Origin: Crocinitomix sp.
GTDB taxonomy: Bacteria > Bacteroidota > Bacteroidia > Flavobacteriales_D > Crocinitomicaceae
DNA length: 5,508 bases
Assembly (NCBI GenBank): GCA_020849935.1
Contig: JADZFJ010000188.1
Coordinates: 1 to 5,508, forward strand
Direction: 5' to 3'
Part shown: positions 1-5,508 of the stretch, one piece after another
How the letters are laid out: each line of letters opens with the position of its first letter
How positions within the stretch are numbered: position 1 is the stretch's first letter
Translations under genes and position numbers: made by a program
The notes under the pieces: model-generated
What the model was told of the DNA's origin: nothing
The model's database searches: none
What the model saw: the letters and a program-made list of their open reading frames with translations, nothing else

Positions 1-1
1 T

Positions 2-118
2 CCAGAAAAACTAAATTTCACCAAAGAAGGCACACTACGCGAAGGTGAATATTTGAATAATCAATTTATTGATCTCTATTTGTATTCGCTTTTGAAAAGA
101 GATTTTTTAGAGAAATAA
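2..118 (+). CDS. GNAT-family N-acetyltransferase (RimJ/RimL-like), C-terminal end only
   Basis: This is the last 38 codons of a plus-strand gene that enters from the left edge, open from base 2 to a TAA at 116-118. The visible peptide includes LNFTKEGTLREGEYLNNQF followed by IDLYLYSLLKRDF. This matches the usual C-terminus of RimJ/RimL-type GNAT acetyltransferases (a GF-x-x-EG-x-LR-x-x-x turn, then a strand with D-x-x-x-YSLL). Members of this family move an acetyl group from acetyl-CoA to an amine, such as a protein N-terminus, an amino sugar or a small molecule. The acetyl-CoA binding loop and the substrate pocket lie outside the window, so the substrate cannot be inferred. The gene converges on nuoN with 78 bases between the stop codons, so it is a separate transcription unit and probably unrelated to complex I. 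The family call rests on a short tail, but the motif is distinctive. Confidence 0.75.
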   Translation, partial: PEKLNFTKEGTLREGEYLNNQFIDLYLYSLLKRDFLEK

Positions 119-127
119 AGCCACTAA

Positions 128-173
128 AACTAAATTAACCTCAACCATCACCATCTTAAGTTGAGAATTAGTT
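128..173 (-). terminator. Imperfect hairpin between convergent genes, possible terminator of the nuo operon
   Basis: The spacer at 119-196 separates the acetyltransferase stop from the nuoN stop and holds no gene. Within it, CTCAAC at 140-145 pairs with GTTGAG at 160-165 across a 14-base loop. Outside that, AACTAAATT at 128-136 pairs with AATTAGTT at 166-173 if one A is bulged; AAC at 137-139 stays unpaired. The stem starts about 24 bases past the nuoN stop and 10 bases past the acetyltransferase stop, where a terminator serving either or both genes would be expected. The stem is AT-rich. Leaving it on the minus strand there is only a short broken T run (TTTTAG, then TTTATTT), and on the plus strand there is none. 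If it is a rho-independent terminator it is weak and fits the nuo direction better. A perfect 10-base palindrome, GTTAATTAAC, follows at 180-189; its role is unknown. Confidence 0.35.
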
Positions 174-196
174 AGGGCAGTTAATTAACGACTTGT

Positions 197-1582
197 CTAA
201 AACAACTCAACAATTAACCCCGGAAAAGCTCCAAGCACAATAATCACACCCGTACAAATAACAAAAACCACTCCTTGTGCAGTTTCCACTTGAATTTTTT
301 TCCTATTTTCAGAATCACCATTGTACATGGCAATAATGACTTTGAAATAAAAACAGGCCCCTATCACTGCGGCAATGATGGCTAAAACATTCAAATAAAT
401 ATAGCCTGAATCAAAAAGCGACGATAACACAAAATATTTGGCAAAAAAGCCAGATGCCAAAGGGATTCCCGCCAACGAAAGCATGGCAATGGTCATAGAA
501 ATTGCGAGGAATGGATTCCGCACGTATAAGCCATTAAAGGATTTAAAACTATAACCTTCATCTTGTTTTACTAAATCAAGGATTCCAAACGCAATGAGAC
601 TTGCCATGGCATACGAGAGCGAATAATACAACAAGGTTTCAACTGAAACATTATAGGCTAAATTGGCTAAAATAGCCAACAACATAAAGGTGGCATGACT
701 CACACTCGAAAACGCCAACATACGTTTCACACTTGTTTGCACCCCTGCGGTAACATTGGCTACGACTAAAGAAATTGCTGCTATGACAGAAATAATCTTG
801 ATCCATAAAAAGCTAACATCTTGAAAAGATCCGATGAAAAGATCTAAAAAAGCTGCAATTCCAGCGATTTTTACGATAGTACTCATTAAGGCGGTAATGA
901 CGGTTGGTGAACCTTCGTAAACATCAGGCGCCCAAAAATGGAAAGGCGCCACCGAAATTTTGAAAAGCATTGCAACCAAAATAAAAACCACCCCAACATA
1001 AAAGAAGTTAGGTAAATTTGCTTGGTTGGTAGCGATGAAATTTTGAATGGTTGCCAAATCGAATGAAGCCGTAGCCCCATATACAAGGGCGATGCCAAAT
1101 AATAAAAAACTACTAGCGAAAGCTCCCATTAAAAGATATTTAAACCCAGCTTCATTACTCGCTGGATCACCTTTTTTACTGGCGGCAAGCACATATAAAG
1201 GAATACTCATGATTTCAATTCCCAAAAATAAGGTGGTCATATTGGTGAAAGCCGTGAGTATAATGGCGCCTACCATCATAAATAAGACAAGGGTATATTG
1301 ATCGACTAAATGACCTCCATTTTTAAAATACGTCCGCGATAAAGTGAACCAGAGCAAGGCTACAAATAAAATTACCGTTGAAAAAGCCAATGCAGGTCGA
1401 TCAAAGGCCAGCATATTGTCAAAATACTGAATTTTAACTGGTTGATTCCATTCGATAAGGTTAAATGTCCCTGCAGCAATTACGCCCACTAAGACAATTG
1501 GATGAAGTAATTTCTTGAAATTAAATATTTCAGAAATCATGGCCAAAATCCCTAACCCTATTATGATGATTAATCCAATCAT
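197..1582 (-). CDS. nuoN: NADH-quinone oxidoreductase subunit N (NuoN), complex I antiporter-like proton channel
   Basis: NuoN is one of the three antiporter-like subunits of the membrane arm of complex I and carries one proton pathway across the inner membrane; it sits next to NuoK. The protein is 461 residues, strongly hydrophobic, and close to the usual length (485 in E. coli). The key charges of the family are present: the TM5 glutamate E123 in LFLGIEIMSIPLY, the TM7 lysine K208 in LFKISVAPFHFWAPDVYEG, the TM8 lysine K238 in STIVKIAG, and the TM12 lysine K382 in AGIPLASGFFAKY. H296 in SSVSHATFML marks the central region. The ATG is the only credible start: the frame upstream reaches a stop at 1613-1615 with no ATG, GTG or TTG between. 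Its start lies 19 bases after the nuoM stop, with only a weak purine stretch and no clear Shine-Dalgarno. It is the last gene of the operon, as is usual. No frameshift or missing key residue is seen. Confidence 0.97.
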   Translation of the reverse strand: MIGLIIIIGLGILAMISEIFNFKKLLHPIVLVGVIAAGTFNLIEWNQPVKIQYFDNMLAFDRPALAFSTVILFVALLWFTLSRTYFKNGGHLVDQYTLVLFMMVGAIILTAFTNMTTLFLGIEIMSIPLYVLAASKKGDPASNEAGFKYLLMGAFASSFLLFGIALVYGATASFDLATIQNFIATNQANLPNFFYVGVVFILVAMLFKISVAPFHFWAPDVYEGSPTVITALMSTIVKIAGIAAFLDLFIGSFQDVSFLWIKIISVIAAISLVVANVTAGVQTSVKRMLAFSSVSHATFMLLAILANLAYNVSVETLLYYSLSYAMASLIAFGILDLVKQDEGYSFKSFNGLYVRNPFLAISMTIAMLSLAGIPLASGFFAKYFVLSSLFDSGYIYLNVLAIIAAVIGACFYFKVIIAMYNGDSENRKKIQVETAQGVVFVICTGVIIVLGAFPGLIVELF

Positions 1583-1601
1583 ACGCTTTAATTGTCTTCT
1601 A

Positions 1602-3062
1602 TTATTTAATATTTAATAATGCTTCGTAAGCTGCTGTTTCCGCAATATCATTTAATATGGCCGGATAGACACCTAATCCTATTATAGCAATTGAAATAAT
1701 GATTAATACAATGTTTTCACTTGGCTCTAATTTTCCAAAAACAAAATTTTCGTTTTTACTTTCGCCAAGCATAATTTTTTGGAAAATCCGCAACATATAC
1801 ACGGCACCAAAAATAATCGATAAACCAGCTACCGCCGCGAAGTACGGATTGAATTGATAAATTCCTATGAGCGATAAAAATTCGCCAATGAACCCACTTG
1901 TTAATGGCAAGGCAACCACTCCTAAAACGATAATCAAAAACAAGGTTGAAAAATTTCCATTTTGTTGGCGGATTCCACCCATTTCATCCATCATTGTTGT
2001 TCCTGTTTTTCGGAATAAAATTTCCGAGATAAAGAAAAGTCCTACCGTGTTAATTCCGTGCGCGAGCATTAACATAATTGATCCTTGAATACCTTGATGG
2101 GTTCCTGAAAAAATTGCTGCCGCAATCACCGCAACGTGGGCCAGGGATATATATGCGTTAAATCGTTTGTATTCATTTTGACCAAGTGCGATGATCGAAG
2201 TATATACAATACCAATAATCGCCAAAACCATTACTGTGGTTCCCCATTCTTGCACACCCAGCGGCACCATTGGCAAAAGCCATTTTATGGCCCCAAATGT
2301 TGCCATTTTAAGCATGATACCAGACAAAATCATGGTCCCTTGAATAGGTGCATCCACATACGTATCTGGCTGCCAAGTATGAAAAGGAAAAATTGGAATT
2401 TTAACAGCAAAAGCAATGAAAATGAACCAAAAAATCAACCCTTGTTGGGCAAAATCTAGACTTCTACCCGCTGCATACAAGGCCTGAATATCCCATGACT
2501 TGAGCCCGTTAACATTTGTATGATGGTACAACATAATCAAGCCCACCAACATAAACAAAGAACCGATTAAGGTGTAGATAAAAAACTTGAGGGTAACTTT
2601 GCTTCTGTTTTCGCCTCCCCACAGCAAACAAATCAAATAAACGGGAATAAGGGTGATTTCCCAGAAAATGTAAAACAAAAATCCGTCATTCGCCATAAAA
2701 ACGCCAATCACAGCCATTTGAAAAGCCAAAATTAATCCCAAAAATTTATTCGAAGTTTTTACACCTTTTTTATAGGTCGATAAAATGATGATTGGAATTA
2801 AAAAGGTTGTTAGGAGAATCATTAATAAACTCAACGCATTGATTGATACGTCAAAATTGATTCCCAATGATTTAATCCACACCGCTTTAAAATGAAGTAA
2901 TTCAGAAGCCGGATTTTGTTTATAGATTACAAAAGCAACAAGCGAGACCACAAATTCAACAAGAGAAAAAATCAAGGCAAGATTTTTCCAACCTCTGTCT
3001 TTCGGCGCAAAGAGTATCAAGGCTGCTAAAAATGGAATCCCTAATAATAATAGTGTTAACAT
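1602..3062 (-). CDS. nuoM: NADH-quinone oxidoreductase subunit M (NuoM), complex I antiporter-like proton channel
   Basis: NuoM is the middle antiporter-like subunit of the complex I membrane arm, between NuoL and NuoN, and forms a proton channel. It is 486 residues, near the family norm (509 in E. coli), and hydrophobic throughout, as expected for about 14 membrane helices. The functional charges are in place: TM5 glutamate E135 in FWEITLIPVYL, TM7 lysine K221 in FAVKIPIFPFHTW, TM8 lysine K252 in GIMLKMATFG, and the TM12 glutamate E394 in TSGFIGEFLSL. A glutamate there, where NuoL and NuoN have lysine, identifies this as NuoM. The stretch after TM7 reads WQPDTYVDAPIQGT in place of the common WLPDAHTEAPTAGS form, a variant I associate with Bacteroidota. 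The ATG at 3060-3062 gives a normal first helix (MLTLLLLGIPFLAALILF) and lies 12 bases after the nuoL stop, so co-transcription is very likely. Confidence 0.97.
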   Translation of the reverse strand: MLTLLLLGIPFLAALILFAPKDRGWKNLALIFSLVEFVVSLVAFVIYKQNPASELLHFKAVWIKSLGINFDVSINALSLLMILLTTFLIPIIILSTYKKGVKTSNKFLGLILAFQMAVIGVFMANDGFLFYIFWEITLIPVYLICLLWGGENRSKVTLKFFIYTLIGSLFMLVGLIMLYHHTNVNGLKSWDIQALYAAGRSLDFAQQGLIFWFIFIAFAVKIPIFPFHTWQPDTYVDAPIQGTMILSGIMLKMATFGAIKWLLPMVPLGVQEWGTTVMVLAIIGIVYTSIIALGQNEYKRFNAYISLAHVAVIAAAIFSGTHQGIQGSIMLMLAHGINTVGLFFISEILFRKTGTTMMDEMGGIRQQNGNFSTLFLIIVLGVVALPLTSGFIGEFLSLIGIYQFNPYFAAVAGLSIIFGAVYMLRIFQKIMLGESKNENFVFGKLEPSENIVLIIISIAIIGLGVYPAILNDIAETAAYEALLNIK

Positions 3063-3074
3063 ATACCTGTGCTA

Positions 3075-4958
3075 CTAATTCAAAAATGTAAATAAAAGAA
3101 TCCCAATTATGGCTGCCACCATAAAGACAAAATACGTCCCAACGTTTCCGTTTTGTAGCAAGCGTGCGGACACTCCTAACCGATCAATCCCTTTACCAGC
3201 TCCATCTACTATTGCGTTGATAATTTGAAGGTCAATTACCTTGTAAAAAACCTTCGCGAGTCCATCAAGAGGTTTGCGGATGACCGTTTCATACACTTCA
3301 TCGATGTAAAATTTATAGAATATGGGTTTTTGCCAATTTTTTAACATACTCTCTTTTTCAACTGGCAAGATTCCTCGTTTTCGATAAATCATATAACTGA
3401 ATACCAAGGCAACAACTGCTCCACCAATCGCGATTGTCATGAGCAACCACTCTGTAGCATGAGAAAGGATGATCGGTTCATCAAAAATCACAATAGCTTC
3501 TAAATTATGGTGCATCCAATTGGGTAAATGCCAAGAAGTTGGCAATCCCAAAATACCCCCAAAAATGGACAATATTGCTAAAACCAACAAGGGAATTGTC
3601 ATTGATTTAGGCGATTCGTGTAAGTGCTTTTCTTGTGCTGCCGTTCCTCTAAAGCTTCCGAAAAAAGTTAAATACAACAACCTAAACATATAGAAAGTCG
3701 TTAACATCGAAGCAAATAAAGCAAGCAACCACAGGGTATAATTAGACTGAAACAAATGGGCTAAGATTTCATCTTTACTGAAAAAACCAGAAAAAGGTGG
3801 AAATCCGGAAATAGCTATTGTTCCTATGAGCATGGTCAAAAAGGTGATTTTTATTTTCCCTTTTAACCCACCCATTTTACGAATGTCTTGTTCGCCACTC
3901 ATGGCATGAATCACAGAACCTGCAGCGAGGAAAAGTAATGCCTTAAAGAAAGCGTGTGTTGTTACGTGAAAAACTGCCGAACTGTATGCATGAACACCTA
4001 AGGCCACAAACATTAACCCCAATTGCGATACGGTCGAATACGCCAATATTTTTTTGATGTCATTTTGAAATAAGGCAATCAATGCTCCCACAAGCATGGT
4101 AATGACACCCACAATGGCGATTGTTGTACTTGCAGTTTGACTAAGCGAGTAAAATACGTTTGACCGCACCACCATGTAAACACCTGCTGTGACCATCGTA
4201 GCCGCGTGAATGAGGGCAGAAACTGGAGTCGGACCTGCCATTGCGTCTGGAAGCCATGTAAACAATGGAATTTGAGCACTTTTACCCATAGCCCCAACAA
4301 ACAATAAGAGGGCAATAATTGTAATGGTCGATTCAGAAGCGCCATCTACCATCGGGAAAATCTCTCCGAAGGTGGTGCTTCCATAAGTCACAAAAATTAA
4401 AAAAATGCCCAATAAAAAGCCTAAATCACCAATTCGGTTCATGACAAAAGCTTTACGCGCAGCATTGTTATTTTCTCGTTCTTTAAACCAAAATCCAATT
4501 AAAAGGTACGAGCACAAACCAACGCCTTCCCAGCCCATAAACATGACCAAATAATTGTTTCCCATCACCAGCAATAACATGAAGAAAATGAAGAGATTCA
4601 AATAAGCGAAAAAGCGCGAAAATCCTTCATCGTGTTTCATGTAACCAATACTGTACACATGAATTAAAAAGCCAATTCCAGTAATAATCAACAAGAAAAC
4701 AACGGAAAGCGAATCAATTAAAAAAGCAATAGGAATGTTAAGCGTATCGGCACTGATCCAATCAAACACATTCACCGTCATTGAATTTCCGGGTGTTGTT
4801 TGAAGTTGAGCAAATACAATAATCGAAACGATAAACGAAGCAAAGACGGCAGACGCACCAATGGTCCCACTCAAAGTTTTGCTCATTTTTTTTCCAAAAA
4901 ACCCATTTAACAGAAACCCGATAAGTGGAAAGAGCGGTATAAGTATGGCTAAATTCAT
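3075..4958 (-). CDS. nuoL: NADH-quinone oxidoreductase subunit L (NuoL), distal complex I proton channel with lateral helix
   Basis: NuoL is the antiporter-like subunit at the far end of the membrane arm. It pumps protons and reaches back along the arm with a long C-terminal lateral helix. At 627 residues it has the full family length (613 in E. coli). Visible family marks include E144 in GWEGVGLCSYLLIGFWF, D178 in NRIGDLGF, K226 in GAMGKSAQIPLFTWLPDA, then AGPTPVSALIHAATMVTAGV with H251, H335 and K339 in THAFFKALLFL, and K395-D396 in FFSKDEIL. After about residue 500 come a further membrane helix (about 503-525), an amphipathic stretch with FYIDEVYETV (551-560) that fits the lateral helix, and a final anchor helix (about 608-625). 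The ATG at 4956-4958 gives a typical N-terminus. The gene starts 13 bases after nuoK and ends 12 bases before nuoM. Confidence 0.98.
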   Translation of the reverse strand: MNLAILIPLFPLIGFLLNGFFGKKMSKTLSGTIGASAVFASFIVSIIVFAQLQTTPGNSMTVNVFDWISADTLNIPIAFLIDSLSVVFLLIITGIGFLIHVYSIGYMKHDEGFSRFFAYLNLFIFFMLLLVMGNNYLVMFMGWEGVGLCSYLLIGFWFKERENNNAARKAFVMNRIGDLGFLLGIFLIFVTYGSTTFGEIFPMVDGASESTITIIALLLFVGAMGKSAQIPLFTWLPDAMAGPTPVSALIHAATMVTAGVYMVVRSNVFYSLSQTASTTIAIVGVITMLVGALIALFQNDIKKILAYSTVSQLGLMFVALGVHAYSSAVFHVTTHAFFKALLFLAAGSVIHAMSGEQDIRKMGGLKGKIKITFLTMLIGTIAISGFPPFSGFFSKDEILAHLFQSNYTLWLLALFASMLTTFYMFRLLYLTFFGSFRGTAAQEKHLHESPKSMTIPLLVLAILSIFGGILGLPTSWHLPNWMHHNLEAIVIFDEPIILSHATEWLLMTIAIGGAVVALVFSYMIYRKRGILPVEKESMLKNWQKPIFYKFYIDEVYETVIRKPLDGLAKVFYKVIDLQIINAIVDGAGKGIDRLGVSARLLQNGNVGTYFVFMVAAIIGILLFTFLN

Positions 4959-4968
4959 TTTTATGGTA

Positions 4969-4973
4969 CCCTT
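4969..4973 (-). promoter_or_regulatory. Possible Shine-Dalgarno-like site for nuoL
   Basis: On the minus strand the sequence reads AAGGGTACCATAAAAATG, so a purine AAGGG lies 10 bases before the nuoL ATG. It overlaps the last two bases of the nuoK stop codon. It is the best ribosome-binding match among the nuo starts here; nuoK, nuoM and nuoN show nothing comparable at a suitable distance. If the host is Bacteroidota, where such sites are often weak or unused, the match may be chance. Confidence 0.3.
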
Positions 4974-5283
4974 AATTCTTTAAATTACTTAATAAGTCAG
5001 CATCAATACTTTTACTTCTTCTAAAAATCATGGTCAAAATTGCCAATCCAACGGCAACTTCACAAGCGGCAACGGCCATGTTAAAAAACACAAAAACTTG
5101 CCCAGCAGTATCTTGATGTAAGGCACTAAAAGCCACCATGAGCAAACTCACAGCATTTAGCATTAACTCGATACACATAAAAAGAATGATCGTATTTCGT
5201 CGCAACATAACGCCAATCACGCCAATGACGAAAAGTATGGAACTTAGCCACAAATAAAGATCGATTGATATTCCGTTAATCAT
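4972..5283 (-). CDS. nuoK: NADH-quinone oxidoreductase subunit K (NuoK)
   Basis: NuoK is a small three-helix subunit of the complex I membrane arm, related to MnhC/MrpC of Na+/H+ antiporters. It helps carry the coupling signal and protons between the quinone end and NuoN. The protein is 103 residues, the normal size (100 in E. coli). Three hydrophobic segments are seen, at about 8-27, 31-54 and 62-86. The two membrane glutamates needed for activity in E. coli (E36 and E72) correspond to E39 in [13 protein letters not shown] and E75 in [12 protein letters not shown]. Each has a cysteine close by (C37 and C74). A basic FRRSKS follows the last helix and a short polar tail ends the protein. The ATG at 5281-5283 overlaps the nuoJ stop by four bases (ATGA), which supports this start and suggests translational coupling. 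Confidence 0.97.
   Translation of the reverse strand: MINGISIDLYLWLSSILFVIGVIGVMLRRNTIILFMCIELMLNAVSLLMVAFSALHQDTAGQVFVFFNMAVAACEVAVGLAILTMIFRRSKSIDADLLSNLKN
5280..5283 (-). promoter_or_regulatory. ATGA stop-start overlap joining nuoJ and nuoK
   Basis: On the minus strand these bases read ATGA: the ATG opens nuoK and the TGA closes nuoJ. No Shine-Dalgarno-like run lies just upstream (CGAACGAAGC precedes the ATG), so a ribosome finishing nuoJ probably reinitiates on nuoK. Such coupling would fit two neighbouring subunits needed in equal amounts. The overlap is seen directly; the coupling is inferred. Confidence 0.6.
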
Positions 5284-5508
5284 GCTTCGTTCGATTTTTG
5301 ATTATTATTGTTCACCTCTTCTTTTTTCCCCAACATAATCGCACCAACTAATGCCGAAAGTAAAAGGACAGAAACTATCTCAAAAGGGAATAAAAATTCT
5401 TTGAACAATACTTTCCCTAAATTAGTGATTAAGCCTGCGTCTGATTGTCCAACTTGTATGACGTTTAATTGATTGGTGCCTTTTAAAGCACCCACTAAAA
5501 CCAATAAA
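5280..5508 (-). CDS. nuoJ: NADH-quinone oxidoreductase subunit J (NuoJ), C-terminal part, cut by window edge
   Basis: NuoJ is a membrane subunit of complex I next to NuoK and NuoA; its third helix changes shape during turnover in known structures. Only the last 75 codons are inside the window, about the C-terminal half of a protein usually 160-185 residues long; the reading frame stays open through the right edge. The visible part begins at the end of a membrane helix ([10 protein letters not shown]), crosses a polar loop, then has the family's C-terminal block, [20 protein letters not shown] and [14 protein letters not shown], containing the last helix. The N-terminal helices, including the functionally important third one, cannot be checked. 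The tail after the helix is polar and carries four asparagines in a row ([13 protein letters not shown]). A TTG at 5502-5504 is an internal leucine codon, not a start. The TGA at 5280-5282 overlaps the nuoK ATG, and the order nuoJ-nuoK-nuoL is the standard one. Confidence 0.93.
   Translation of the reverse strand, partial: LLVLVGALKGTNQLNVIQVGQSDAGLITNLGKVLFKEFLFPFEIVSVLLLSALVGAIMLGKKEEVNNNNQKSNEA

Noticed and set aside
886..1301. Open frames on both strands overlapping the middle of nuoN (886-1098 minus, 1047-1301 plus)
   Set aside because: Both are shadows of the nuoN coding frame; neither resembles a known protein or has a separate start signal.
2136..2459. A 107-codon plus-strand open frame opposite nuoM
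   Set aside because: It lies wholly antisense to a clearly functional nuoM; the peptide is rich in Cys, His and Lys with no recognisable family, as expected for a chance reverse-strand frame.
3063..3074. AGG before the nuoM ATG as a ribosome binding site
   Set aside because: It lies only three bases from the start codon, too close for a working Shine-Dalgarno site.
4079..4345. An 88-codon minus-strand frame inside nuoL
   Set aside because: It is a shifted frame through the most conserved part of nuoL and has no family resemblance; the nuoL frame itself is unbroken, so it is not a sign of frameshift.
5280..5504. A complete 74-residue protein starting at TTG 5502-5504
   Set aside because: The frame continues upstream through the window edge, the protein matches the C-terminal half of NuoJ, and the TTG is an ordinary leucine codon inside it.
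1..5508. A novel defence, mobile or accessory system
   Set aside because: Every long coding region is a recognised core complex I subunit or an acetyltransferase tail; no repeat array, transposase, attachment site or unassigned gene was seen.

Overview
The window holds the 3' end of a respiratory complex I (proton-pumping NADH:quinone oxidoreductase) operon. On the minus strand, read right to left, it runs nuoJ (3' part only), nuoK, nuoL, nuoM, nuoN. On the plus strand, the last 38 codons of a probable GNAT acetyltransferase enter from the left edge and converge on nuoN. Nearly all the DNA is coding. The only real intergenic space is 119-196, between the two converging stop codons, and it contains an imperfect hairpin that may end transcription.

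The organism is most likely a member of Bacteroidota, probably a flavobacterium-like lineage. The DNA is AT-rich, the genes mostly lack strong Shine-Dalgarno sequences, and the Nuo proteins have wording I associate with that phylum, for example NuoM WQPDTYVDAPIQGT and Nuo[13 protein letters not shown]. This is inference from recognition, not from a search.

Layout: 2-118 (+) acetyltransferase tail; 119-196 convergent spacer with hairpin; 197-1582 (-) nuoN; 1602-3062 (-) nuoM; 3075-4958 (-) nuoL; 4972-5283 (-) nuoK; 5280-5508 (-) nuoJ, cut by the window edge. Gaps between nuo genes are 19, 12, 13 and -4 bases, so they are very probably one transcript. The promoter and the upstream genes would lie to the right of the window.

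Together these genes encode most of the membrane arm. NuoL, NuoM and NuoN are the three antiporter-like proton channels, and NuoJ and NuoK form part of the link between them and the quinone site. The charged residues known to be essential for pumping in E. coli are present in NuoK, L, M and N, so the genes look intact and functional. I see no mobile element, CRISPR array, RNA gene, broken gene or unexplained coding region, and no sign of an undescribed system.
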